In this document: positions 1 to 10,040 of the stretch, piece by piece
Numbering within the stretch: position 1 is the stretch's first letter
Layout: every line of letters begins with the position of its first letter
From: Phaseolus vulgaris
Lineage: Eukaryota > Streptophyta > Magnoliopsida > Fabales > Fabaceae
Length of the DNA stretch: 64,000 bases
Direction: 5' to 3'
Assembly: GCF_000499845.2 (NCBI RefSeq)
Contig: NC_023749.2
Location: forward strand, 26,492,375-26,556,374
Program-made: the position numbers and the translations under genes
The notes under the pieces: generated by a model
The model's database searches: none
Told to the model about the DNA's origin: nothing
Seen by the model: only the letters and a program-made list of their open reading frames with translations

Positions 1-1
1 A

Positions 2-2246
2 GCTAACGCCATAGAAAGGGAGATTGGCGGCAAAACTTTCAAGTTAGGAAGTTCACTAAGCCCAGAAGAATAAGAAGGGGTGGCAGAAGTGATTTCACGC
101 CACCTGGATGCCTTCGCATGGTCCGCCTCGGATATGCCAGGCATCGACCCCGATTTCCTGTGTCACCACCTCAGCATGGACGCCACGGTCCGCCCCGTGC
201 GTCAGAGAAGGAGGAAATTCAATGAGGAACGACAGCAGGTGGTGAAAGACGAAACGCAGAAGCTGCTGGGTGCTGGCCACATCAGGGAGATTCAGTATCC
301 TGAGTGGCTCGCCAACGTCGTCTTGGTGAAAAAGGCGAACGGAAAGTGGAGGATGTGCGTTGACTTCACGGACCTGAACAAGGCATGCCCAAAGGACTCG
401 TATCCGCTGCCCAGCATCGACGCCTTGGTAGACAGTGCGTCCGGCAGCAAGGTGTTAAGTTTCCTAGACACCTTTCCAGGGTACAACCAAATCAAGATGC
501 ACCCAAGAGACGAGAGCAAGACTGCATTCGTGACGGAGACATGCAGTTACTGCTACAAGGTGATGCCCTTCGGGCTGAAAAATGCGGGCGCCACGTATCA
601 GAGGCTAATGGACAAGGTCCTGGCGCCAATGCTTGGGAGGAATGTGTACGCTTATGTAGACGACATGGTGGTGGCGTCGCAGAACAGAGTGCAGCACATG
701 GCAGACCTGGAGGAGTTGTTCAACACAATATCCAAGTACCGCCTCAAGTTGAACCCCCAGAAGTGTGTTTTCGGGGTAGAGGCCGGTAAGGTCTTGGGTT
801 TTTTGCTCACCGAAAGGGGGATAGAGGCGAACCCCGACAAATGTGCGGCTATTATCGCCATGCGGAGTCCGACATCGGTAAAGGAGGTGCAACAGTTGAC
901 AGGGCGGATGGCGGCGCTCTCGAGGTTTGTTTTCGCCGGAGGAGAAAAGGGGCACCCGTACTTCCAGTGCCTCAAGAGAAACAGTCGCTTTGCATGGACT
1001 AATGAATGCGAAGCGGCTTTCATTAAGCTGAAGGAGTACCTGGCGACGCCACCGATTCTCTGCAAGCCGGTAACGGGCGTGCCCCTCCGGTTGTATTTTA
1101 CTGTAACGGAGCGGGCCATCAGTTCTGTGTTGGTCCAAGAGCAGGACCAAAGTTAGAAGCCCATCTACTTCGTAAGCAAGGCCTTACAGGGGGCTGAGAC
1201 GAGGTACCAAGCACTAGAGAAGGCGGCGCTGGCGGTAGTGTTCTCTGCTAGGAGGCTCCGTCATTACTTCCACAACTTTACGGTGGTGGTGATGACCAAC
1301 CTCCCTATACAGAAAGTGCTGCAGAAACCTGATGTGGCAGGAAGAATGGTACGCTGGGCAGTGGAACTGTCAGAATTCGACATCCAGTACGAGCCTAGAG
1401 GATCCATCAAAGGGCAGGTGTACGCGGATTTTGTAGCAGAACTTTCGCCCGGAGGTGAGCAAGAGGTGGAAGCGAGTTCGCAGTGGCTGCTCTCGGTTGA
1501 TGGCTCTTCAAACCAACAGGGGAGCGGTGCGGGAATAGTGTTGGAAGGACCCGACGGCATACTGATCGAGCAGGCCTTGCGTTTTGCCTTCAAGGCAAGT
1601 AACAATCAGGCAGAATATGAAGCCCTGATAGCAGGAATGCTCTTGGCCAAGGAGATGGGCGCACAGAACCTCCTGGTCAAGAGCGACTCTCAGTTGATTA
1701 CGGGGTAGGTGTCGGGTGAATTCCAGGCGAAGGACCCCCAGATGGCGGCGTATCTGAGATACGTCCAGTTATTGAAGGGGGCGTTCAACGCTCTTGAGCT
1801 GATACATGTCCCGAGGGAGCAGAATGCCAGAGCTGACCTGCTAGCAAAGCTGGCCAGCTCAGGCAAGGGGGGTAGACAGAGGACAGTGATCCAGGAGACT
1901 CTCAAAGCTCCGCGTCGATTCGTGGAAGACAACAGGGTGGATGTCCTCCAGATTTATACATCAAGGGGAAGGCCGAGGAGTCATTCCTCTTTGACCCAAG
2001 ATACGCAGAGGGCGCCCCGCATCAGCATATACGCGGGTGTGCCTGGGGAAGAGCAGATGCATGTCTGTGTTTTGTCCAAGGGAGACACCTGGATGACGCC
2101 CTATAAACGATACCTGGCGGATGGGGCTCTTCCAGTGGACCCTGAAGAGGGTAAAAAAGTCAAAAGAAATGCCGCAAGATATACTTTGGTGGATGGGGTG
2201 CTGTTCAGGCACGGCTTCACTCACCCTATCCTAACATGCGTCAGTG
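2..2246 (+). pseudogene. pol: Broken Tat pol: reverse transcriptase, RNase H and second RNase H
   Basis: This region would copy element RNA into DNA and remove the RNA strand. Frame 2 is open from the window edge but broken by TAA at 71-73, TAG at 1154-1156 and TAG at 1706-1708. The RT palm is recognisable: VDFTDLNKACPKDSYPLPSI near 358-417, MPFGLKNAGATYQRLMDK, and the catalytic YVDDMVV near 655-675. The FLDAFSGYNQ motif of the sister copies reads FLDTFPGYNQ here. A retroviral RNase H follows (LAVVFSARRLRHYF near 1230-1270). Then comes a second RNase H starting VDGSSNQQGSGAG near 1500, with AEYEAL in its middle. Two RNase H domains are a known mark of Tat elements. Sister copies have Gln codons at all three stop positions. 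Confidence 0.9.
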
Positions 2247-3306
2247 CACCAGGATAATGGCGGAGCTACATGAAGGCATCTGCGGAAGCCATGTAGGAGG
2301 AAGATCCTTAGCCTCCAAGGTAATACGCGCAGGTTTCTTCTGGCCAACAGTGAAAGAGGATTGCGCACGGCACGCCCAGCGGTGTAGGCAATGCCAAAAG
2401 CACGCCGACTGGCACAAGGCGCCGCCAGAAGAGTTGCGGTCCATATACAGCCCGTGGCCTTTCCATACATGGGGAATTGACATCCTGGGCCCTTTCCCAC
2501 TGGCAATCAGGCAGATGAAGTATCTGATCGTCGCCATCAAATACTTCACTAAGTGGATAGAAGTAGAGCCCGTGGCACAGATCACTGCGCATAAGGTACA
2601 GCATTTCGTGTGGAGAAACATTGTGTGTCGCTTTAGCGTACCTAGGCGCCTAATATCTGACAATGGGACCCAGTTTGCCAGTCAGCAGTTGAGAAATCTG
2701 TGTGCTGAAGTAGGAATCAAACAAGTGTTCGCGTCGGTTGAACACCCTCAGACCAATGGACAAGTAGAGTCGGCAAACAGAGTTCTGCTGAGGGGGTTAA
2801 AAAGAAGGTTAGAGAAAGCCAAAGGGGCGTGGGCGGAAGAGGTGCCAAGGATTGTATGGGCATATCACACCACGCCCCAATCCTCTACTATGGAGACGCC
2901 CTTCAGTTTGGTGTACGGGTCGGACGCGATGATTCCAGTAGAAATACATGAAAGCTCACCACGTTTTCAAAACTTTGTGGTGGAGGAGTCCAATGAAGAG
3001 AGACGGGTAAACCTGGATCTGCTAGAAGAAGCCAGGGAAGAGGCCAGAATAAAAGCTGAAGCGACGAAGAGAAGAGTAGAGCGGCAATATAGCTCTAAGG
3101 TAAAGCCGCGACAGTTTCAGGTTGGCGACCTAGTGATGAGGAAAGTTCACCCATACGAGTTGGAGAATAAGCTGTCTCCCAAGTGGACCGGGCCCTTCAG
3201 AGTTACTGAGGCTAAGGGCAACGGTTCGTACAACCTGGAGACTTTAGATGGAGGGCCCATCCCGCGCAGTTGGAATGCAGCCAACTCAAAATTTTATTTC
3301 AGTTGA
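2236..3306 (+). pseudogene. Tat integrase, shifted out of frame with upstream pol
   Basis: This domain would insert element cDNA into the genome. The 356-codon stretch is uninterrupted, in frame 1 rather than the frame 2 of upstream pol. An HHCC zinc finger lies near 2265-2410 (ELHEGICGSH ... CRQCQ). The catalytic triad is visible as WGIDILGPF (D), LISDNGTQFAS (D) and NGQVESANR (E). The C-terminal GPF/Y-type segment (PKWTGPFRV) ends with KFYFS and a stop at 3304-3306. The frame change comes from a 10-base loss near 2247, compared with the D copy around 46551-46566. Catalytic residues look intact, so this part was damaged only by the upstream breaks. Confidence 0.9.
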
Positions 3307-3975
3307 CTTATGTAAGCAGTATGAACGATTTAGTTGAAGGGGACGCTCTTTTTCCCTCTCGGGGGTTTTTTAATGAGGTCACCCTAATAAAAGGAAAAAC
3401 CAGTTTGAGAAAAAGAAGTGCCTTGGTTTTCAGCCTTTATCTTTCCTTGTTTGAAGATTACGTGATGCGCCGCCTCGGCCATGGCGTCGCCAAGAAAGAA
3501 GGCGTCGCCTAGGTCATGGTGTCGCCCAGAAAGAAGGCGCCACCTAGATAAGGGCGTTGCCCTAAGCAGGCGTCGCCCAAGTGAAGACATGCATCGTTGG
3601 AAGAACGAGATGAAAGGAAAGCGCGCAGTACATGAAGCATATGCAAAGTGAAGCAGCGTTACAAAAATCAAGTATGACATTGAAAAGTTGTTGTTACAAG
3701 CAATGTTCAATACAATGGGAGCGGCACAAACGGAGCAAACACTACCAATCATGCAAAAACACGAACAAGCCATTTCTCAGCGCTCATCAGAGTCATCACT
3801 GGAGGAAGGCGAAGCCCCTTTTCCAGCCCGCAGCGCTCGAGTAAGTCGTGTCCTCTTTTCTTGGTTTAGTTTCGAACCAGCACCAGGGGAAAGGATGTGT
3901 TAGAGACACCATGAAGAAAGACAGGCACGGTTAGAAAGTAACGAAGGCCGAGTTTCCTAAGGCAGTGGTTCTTAC
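3307..3975. other. 3' untranslated segment of A with GGCGTCGCC repeats
   Basis: No coding sequence is recognisable on the plus strand. The first 100 bases match the equivalent stretch after pol in element C (a CTCTTTTTCCCT-type block and a following AAT-GAGG block), so this is the conserved start of the 3' region. From about 3470 to 3580 the motif GGCGTCGCC and variants recur about every 17-20 bases. On the minus strand this region should hold exon 2 of the antisense gene at 3976-4741, but no coiled-coil exon is visible. Confidence 0.6.
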
Positions 3976-4741
3976 ATATGTACTTCTCAAGAGTCCCAGC
4001 GTTGAACTCCAGGCTGATCACCGTAGCAGAGTCAAAACCTCCCGCCTCAGCAAGAATCCGGCAAGCTATTTGATCACTTGGAGCCAGATTCTTGAGGGGT
4101 TTGGTTTTGAGGACCTTTTCCTCTCTCACCCAATACAGCGGAAACCCATCCAGAGCGTCGGGAACAAGATCAGTACGGCAGATCTTGAAGAACCGGCCTT
4201 TCCACCCTGTGAACGAGCTTTAAAAGGGTGTGAAGAGAACTCTTCCGGGTACATTGCTAAGAGTTACCCAGAGGTTGTGTCTCTGCCTCTTCACCTCAAA
4301 GAAGTGAAGAAAGAGGTCAACCGAGGGTGCACAACCCAAAAACCCGAAGAGAACGTCGAAGGCTTTAACAAAGGCCCAGCTGTTGGGGTATAACTGGGCC
4401 GGAGCAACGTTGATCTCCGTCAGCAGTTCCTTCTCAAACCAGGAGAAGGGTAAGCGCACCCCGATGGTCTTGAACACCACCTGGTAAAAGTAAAAGAAAG
4501 GGACCCCGTCGTTGGCCCGTTCGTCTCCACACACTGGCTCCCCCAGAGTGCAAGGGAGCACAGCGATGTCGTCATCATGCCTCCTTGCGAAGGCCCGGTG
4601 GTCATAAGAACATGACTCCCCTTTGTGCTCCCGTATGGCCCTGGTAGAGAGTAAGCATGAACACTCGTCAAGAAGTTCATTCGAAGCCCAAGGGTACAAA
4701 TCTTTGGGACGGACCCTGGAGGAAGCAGCGTGAAACGACAT
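3976..4741 (-). pseudogene. First antisense gene of A, exon 1 only
   Basis: This is a copy of the Tat antisense protein whose function is unknown. From ATG at 4741 the minus strand reads a start with WASNELLDECS, then PVCGDE, FEKELLTEINVAPAQLYPNS, WAFVKAF and LFLHFFEVKR, all shared with the other antisense genes here. A TAA at 4220-4222 replaces a Gln codon of the sister copies. The frame then continues through GWKGRFFK and DGFPLYWV to a donor site (T then GTAAGAA) at 3976/3975. That donor is in phase 1, as in the other copies. Exon 2 is missing or unrecognisable. The domain resembles the plant family annotated as putative gypsy-type transposon (Pfam Transposase_28, from memory; an HMM search would decide). 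Confidence 0.78.
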
Positions 4742-5368
4742 TCTTTAACAAGATCAGGACTGCCAGAAATGGAAGAGTTGAGCGAGGGGAGCGAAGGTTA
4801 GAACAACCCTTCGACAGAGAAGAAAGGGTGCAAGAAGGAAGGGTGCAAGAAGAAAGAACGCAAGTAGGTTATGAAGAGCGAGAAAATGATGAAGATAGTT
4901 CCAGAGTTTGAAGAGTTAAATAAAGTGGTTAGAGCGCCAAACGACGCGAATGGACGCACCGCACGATTGATACACGTGGCAGAAGACGAAAGGATGACGC
5001 TGACACCACTGGTTTAAATCAGAAAACGTCGTATCAGCAGAATATCCAGTGGTACGATGCGCCGTCGAAAGTGAGTCAGGGGTACAGCAGGAGTCAGAAC
5101 TTAATGGGATGACTAGATGCCCCATCAACCATACAAGCAGCGCCACGTGGATCAAGTCGAATGACGGAACGTCCCATCAGCTATACAAGGAGTGCCACGT
5201 GGATGGCACAGACAAAGCCTTGAGTTCTTCGCTGCCATCAGCCATCGACCAAGGCAAGAATCAAAGTCAATGTCGAAGTAAAGGAAACGCCCGAGGCATC
5301 GCCCGGAAGGACGTGAAGGGCGACGCCAGCGTGAGACGTCACGGGCGTCGCCAACCCAAATACCAACT
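4742..5368. other. Non-coding stretch between first antisense gene and 77-bp repeats
   Basis: I see no gene. By analogy with elements C and A itself, the part next to 4742 would be the leader and promoter side of the antisense gene. From about 5250 the sequence becomes LTR-like: GGTC/GTCAA-rich words and GGCGTCGCC-type words appear, as in the A LTR near 8810-9000. No clear polypurine tract or TG start remains. Confidence 0.4.
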
Positions 5369-5680
5369 GGCGTCGCCTCCCCGATACCCACAGGTAGGAA
5401 AGACTGTGGAGGGAGACGAAAGTGAAGGAAGCAGAGTTAATTGCTGGCGTCGCCTCCCCGATAGCCACAGGTAGGAAAGACTGTGGAGGGAGACGAAAGT
5501 GAAGGAAGCAGAGTTAATTGCTGGCGTTGTTTCCCCGATACCCACAGGTAGGAAAGACTGTGGAGGGAGACGAAAGTGAAGGAAGCAGAGTTAGTTGCTG
5601 GCGTTGTTTCCCCGATACCCACGGGTAGGAAAGACTGTGGAGGGAGACAAGGTCGCCAAACGCCAGCGAATTACTGGCAG
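5369..5680 (+). repeat. Four tandem copies of a 77-bp unit
   Basis: Units start at about 5369, 5446, 5523 and 5600. Each opens with GGCGTCGCC or GGCGTTGTT, then a CCCCGATACCCACAGGTAGG block and a GGAGGGAGACGAAAG block. The same block, with CCATGG instead of CTGTGG, is present once in the A and D LTRs, so the array grew from LTR sequence. A related single unit lies at about 46999-47070 in element D. Confidence 0.85.
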
Positions 5681-6194
5681 GGTGTCCCCTGAAACCTATG
5701 GGGAGGAAAGACCATAGAGGGAACGAACCCCCCCAAAGCACTCGACGTTTTAGACACCCGGGGACGATACGGCACTGCTGTAGCAGGCCTCTCCTTAGGC
5801 GTGGGCGCCGGGGGCTAAGAATCAGGGAGAGAACCGTTTCGGTGTTAGAAACACCTTGTGGACGATACGGCGTCACTAGGTGAGCCTCTCCACGGGCGTG
5901 AGGGTTGGCACGCGACCTTTCTCGGTCATACAAAGCCGCCCAACGAAGTGAAAGAAATGGGCAGAACACAGATAAAATGATCGAAGCACGCGAAGGTAAA
6001 AGATGAGAATGAGATCGCACAAGCAGAATCGTATATGGCAAAGACATAAAGGGAATCATGCGAACGCCCCAAAACAGTAACAAGAGTGCGGGTAGTTCAA
6101 AGAATTACAAATTTTAACAGATAAAATAAAAAACGAAGGTAAAGTATAAAGCCGTTAAGCGTGAAGCTGAAGGTGGCAGTTGAGAGGCAGCGGT
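5681..6194. other. LTR-like spacer next to second antisense gene
   Basis: No gene is seen. The stretch 5680-5900 repeats the theme 'cccgataccc...gaaagaccat...gagg' and then GGGCGTGGGCGCC and GAGCCTCTCCACGGGCGTG. Element D has an alignable stretch at about 47070-47330. The remaining bases to 6194 are AT-richer and form the 3' side of the antisense gene, where its polyadenylation signal would be expected; none is clear. Confidence 0.5.
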
Positions 6195-8055
6195 TCAGTC
6201 ATCCACGTCCATGGGCACGACCTTCCCGTCGACGACATGGTGCATGGGGTCGCAGTTTGAAATATTGATGCCAGGGTTCTCACAGGACGCCTGGGTCAGA
6301 GCCTCTTGGAACCCCTCCTCGAAAGTACCCGCCATCTCCTGGATAAGGGACTTTTTCTCCTTCTCCAGCTCCTCAACGACGGCATCCCCAGAGGCCACCT
6401 GCTTCTCTAGAGCCTCCTTCTCAACGCGAAGTCGACTGACCTCGACCTGTAATTTGTCGTAGTCAGCCCGGAGAAGGTCCATAGCCTTGGCCTGCGTGGC
6501 CATTTCCCCCTCCATCCGCTCCATCTTGGCAGCCTGTTCACAGCAACGGTCCTTCAGGTCCTTTCGAGTTTCTGCATCCGTTTTGACCAGTTCCTGAAGG
6601 CCCGTTACCTGGACTTGGAGGGCGACTTCACGAGTATAAAGACCAGCCTGGAGCTCCAATGCCTCGGCCAGTTGCCTCTCAGTTTCTGCCTTGGACTCTT
6701 GCATTTGTTTCAGAGAAGTTTGATAAGCTTCGTTCTGGCGCCCCAGGGTCCTCATTTCCTTTTCCAGGGTAGTTGCCTTTGTTTCCACGCCTTCTGATTC
6801 CTCATCATCTGACAGAATCTCCAAAACCCTTTTCCCTTTGTCGAGAGGGGTTGGAGCCGGTGATGAGGCCGCAGCTAGGGGAACGGCGGCGATAGGCGGA
6901 GGAGAATTGGGAGTCGGGAGCACTTTGGAGCCAGGTGGAGACGCCGGAGATGGGCTAGAAGAAGCTTCAGCGGTGACGGGAGGTGGCGGTGACGGAGCCG
7001 GTGGGAGAACCGGATTGGCAGCAGGGCCGGAGGAGGCGCCTGCCTTGGCGGCACGAGCCTCCTTCAGTGCTTTCGCCAACATTATTCTTTTGGAAGTGCC
7101 CATCACCGATCCTACATCAAGACAGGCCAAACAACAAGGATTAGCACTAGAGCGGTTATGTGGATTCACAATACAGGAAGAGATGCGAAATGCAAGTAAC
7201 ATTGTACAGTGAAAAATGGTAATGCAGATAACCATAGCAACTAATGCATCATAAATCGCCAAGAACAGATACCGAAGTATGTAGAAAGCCCATGGGCATT
7301 GAATTCGTTCGCGATGAGCTTGGCGGTATCGAAGACTATTCCCAGTCCCGCCAAGGCTTTGCATATATCCCGGTCAGGCGGGGCAAGTTCGTCCAGAGCC
7401 AAGGGCTTCATAGTTATGGGCTTGTCTGTCCAGTACAGGGGAAAGCCCTCTAGAATGGTAGGATCGCGCTTGGTCGCGCGTACCTTGAAAAATTTCCCCT
7501 TCCAGCCTTTGAACGAATTCTGGAAGAGCGTCAGGATGATGCGCCCGGCGATGCCAGAAAAGCTCATCCAGAAACTTTTCCCTTGTTTCTTTACCTCGAA
7601 GAAGTGAAGAAAAACGTCCACAGAGGAGGGAACACCTAGATAACCGCAGAGAATTTGGAACCCCCTCACGAAAGCCCAGCTGTTGGGATGGAGTTGAGCG
7701 GGAGCAGTGTTTATCTCTGTCAGTAGCTCTTTTTCGAAGGGAGTTAGGGGCAGACGCAGGCCCACCCTTTTTAGCACCATCTGGTAGAGGAAGAAGAAAG
7801 CGCATCCCCCAGTATCCCGTGAGTCCGCGCAAACGGGTATCCCAGGTCGCACTCGGCTTACCAGGACTTGGGAGTCATGACTTTTGTGAAAAGCATTGAA
7901 GTTATAGAGGGCAGGGTCCCCCTGTGGGCCTCCACGTCCTCAACGGAGTTCAGGAGGGAACATTCGTCCAGAAGTTCGTCGGGGGCCCAGTCATATTCGC
8001 ACTTATAATGAGAGTTGGGGAGCGGGGGAGGCGCGGTGGTCTTGGTTTTTGCCAT
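6195..8055 (-). pseudogene. Second antisense gene of A, two exons, one frameshift
   Basis: Exon 1 runs 8055 to 7273, the intron 7272 to 7112 (161 bp, GTATCTG to GATGTAG), and exon 2 7111 to 6195. Joining restores one frame in phase 1. Exon 1 has YDWAPDELLDECS near the start, IPVCADS, FEKELLTEINTAPAQLHPNS, WAFVRGFQILC, VFLHFFEVKK and GFPLYWTD. Exon 2 begins MGTSKRIMLAKALKEARAAK, then a Pro/Ala/Ser-rich linker, KGKRVLEILSDDEE, a coiled coil of about 150 residues and the tail VDGKVVPMDVDD. The only break I see is one lost base in a C-run near 7918-7922. The exon sum of 1700 nt fits a one-base loss. Relative to the D copy, part of the linker is missing in frame. Function unknown; antisense genes in this place are known in Tat elements. 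Confidence 0.82.
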
Positions 8056-8761
8056 CAACACCAATGCTGAAGATCAAAAGAGAAAGAAAGGGTTCAGAGA
8101 AAAGGGGTTTGGAGAGAAGAAAAGGGGAAAATGGAAGAACCCTAGGAGCGCCCTACCCGCAAAAGAACGAAGGGAAACGAGAGGAACAACGACGCATACA
8201 AACAACATCCAGAGAAATGCGGTAATATGGACAGTCCCAGGCAGTTCATACAGCAAAGAGAATCATCAAGGAGGGAAAAACCGTACCTTTGGAGGCAGTA
8301 GGAGAGCGCAGGAAGGAGAGAATCGCGATTGCAGAGAGAGGGGTTTTGAAGGTGATGAACAGTGCGGAATTGCAGAGTGAATGAATGTAACAGTAGAGTG
8401 AGCGCGGGGTTTGGGGTAACTTAAACGTTACATTTCGTAACCCAAGAGGCGCTAACTAAGGGCCGCAAGATCGGGCCACGCGTCAGAAGGTCGATTGCCC
8501 AGGGGAAGCGCAAAGGCCTCTAAAGGAGGGCCACGCGATGGGCCACGTGGCGCGCGATCAAGGGTAGCCCAAAAGGCGTAATCATCCCCATTTCAGGGAA
8601 TGTCCAATCGGTCATTAAGAATACCCCTGTGGTTCAGATAATGTCGCGTCAGTAATTCGAAAATTTCCTGAGTCAGCAGAGAATGACACGTCATCAGGTA
8701 GGCACGTGGATGGCGGGGGCAAGGCTTTAGTCTTTGCGCTGAAGACAAGTCTTCAGCTTAA
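8056..8761. other. Leader of antisense gene and pre-PPT region of A
   Basis: No coding signal is visible on either strand. The left half is A/G-rich on the plus strand. The right half contains ACGTGG-type boxes (near 8545 and 8705) that could serve the minus-strand promoter of the antisense gene. Near 8735-8761 a short inverted repeat (GAAGACAAGTCTTC) lies just before the polypurine tract. Element B has AGACTTGTCC/GACAAGTCTT in the same place (13020s). Confidence 0.5.
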
Positions 8762-8775
8762 GACTGGGGGGCTTG
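8762..8775 (+). promoter_or_regulatory. Polypurine tract of element A
   Basis: GACTGGGGGGCTTG directly precedes the LTR start TGTACC. Element C has an almost identical tract (GACTGGGGGGCTTG before 28776), and B a decayed one (GACTGGGGCGCTTG before 13052). This is the expected primer site for plus-strand DNA synthesis. Confidence 0.8.
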
Positions 8776-10040
8776 TGTACCGTCCCATATCAGGGCGTTG
8801 ACTAAGTCAAGGTCAAAGTCAACGACTGGAAAGTCAAAGTCAGCTCGAGGTGTCGCCCAGATGTAGAGACGCCAAGAGGAAGCGTCGCCAAGGCAGGACA
8901 AGGTGTCGCTAAGGCAAGGCGTCGCCTAGGCGAAGGCGTCGCCTAGGTGAAGGCGTCGCCTAGGTGAAGGCGTCGCCCAGGTGAGGGCGTCGCCAGATTA
9001 AACAGTGTAAAAGCAAGGCAATCACGGTGTGGTTCCCCGATACCCATGGGTAGGAAAGACCATGGAGGGAGCGACGTCGTGGGAAAGCCTCAGGTCCCGA
9101 TATCTCGGAAAAGTGATAAAGAGAAGGAAAAGGTGGCTCCAAGGCCATAGTGGTAGTACCAGTGAAGGGCAGCCTGACTCGCGAAGTACCCCTGCCGCCC
9201 CAGAGACGCCTTCGGGACAGATACCACCCAAGAGGAAGGTCACGCCCAGGATAACCGGGTGCAGGGTGTGAGAGGAAGGCAGATACGCTCTCAGAGTAAG
9301 TGGCTAGATACTTGGGGGCATGAGTTGGCACCCAAAAAGCCACCCCTAGCGCAGTAGCACTCCCAAGCAAGAGGACCCACACGTAGAAACGTCCCCAGAT
9401 GGGCAGAAACGCCCCCAGATGGGGTCATGGCGTCGTGAGGCCCTCCACGTGTATGACAGCAATGCCGGAATAGAAACACCCTCTAGTCAGGTGCCAGGTA
9501 ATTAAAGATATTCAATACAGTTTCCCTTTTCAGCATTCAGGTACTATTATGGCTCCCAAGCGTTTCAACGTCTTAAATGCGCTACGTTTCGTAATTAAGC
9601 ACTGTAATGAGTGCGTTACGTTTGAGTTTAAAAGCGCTTTAAGGCGCTTTAAATGCTGGGGGCAGTTTAAATAGCGCTGAGAATGTCGGAAAAAGGGTTG
9701 GAACCTTTGGCAAACTTACGAGAAACGCTTTGGTTGCTTGCCCGTGCTTTAAGGTTACGTACAAGTGACTGGAGAATATTTTTGCCAAAAGGAGACAACA
9801 CACACACAGATACACAGTTCTTTTACCACCTTCAGAGTGCCACACGCGGTGCTCAGATACGTGGGTGGACAACTTTTTGGTGTTTCTTGCTGGCTGACTT
9901 GAGCGTCGGAGTGCAAACGGCCGCTAGGGCGCCTCTTTGTCCTTTTTTTTTTGCAGGAATCACAGGCAATCAGAGGGAAGGAGTCCTTAGCTGACGGTCG
10001 AGGTCGCGCACGAAGACGTCCCGGTCAACCGGACGGAACA
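8776..10040 (+). repeat. 3' LTR of element A (about 1265 bp)
   Basis: It starts TGTACCGTCCC and ends CCGGACGGAACA; the same ends bound the D LTRs (41385-42522 and the truncated 49978-51028). Near 8925-8996 a 17-bp unit built on GGCGTCGCC repeats about five times. A block conserved in all Tat LTRs of this window lies at 9896-9933 (GACTTGAGCGTCGGAGTG, then GCAAACGGCC). After 10040 the sequence is the B antisense gene. Confidence 0.88.
8925..8996 (+). repeat. Short tandem repeat of GGCGTCGCC units in A LTR
   Basis: Four to five units of about 17 bp (GAAGGCGTCGCCTAGGT and variants) stand head to tail. D has looser copies at 41455-41545 and 49978-50040, and scattered copies occur at 3475-3580. 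The unit is C/G rich and carries CG and CNG sites in each copy. Confidence 0.8.

Larger units (their letters stand above)
1..10040 (+). mobile_element. Tat-clade Ty3/gypsy element A, 5' part outside window
   Basis: The order is pol (RT, RNase H, second RNase H, integrase), then a long 3' region with two antisense genes, then a 3' LTR. This is the layout known for plant Tat elements. The LTR (8776-10040) and pol closely match element D at 41385-51028, so A and D are one family. The 5' LTR, gag and protease lie left of the window. A ends inside the antisense gene of element B, so A is the younger insertion of that pair. The target duplication cannot be tested because only one flank is visible. 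Confidence 0.88.

Noticed and set aside
605..1150. Minus-strand open frame of 181 codons opposite RT
   Set aside because: It mirrors a conserved RT on the plus strand and gives no recognisable domain; similar shadows occur opposite the C and D pol genes.
3290..3306. Splice acceptor (TTTTATTTCAG) in the last integrase codons of A and C
   Set aside because: The match is good, but it overlaps the conserved KFYFS codons and AT-rich sequence gives such matches by chance; no donor was identified.
8925..8996. Regularly spaced short repeats that resemble a CRISPR array
   Set aside because: Units are head to tail without unique spacers, lie in a plant LTR, and share the core with other repeats of the element.
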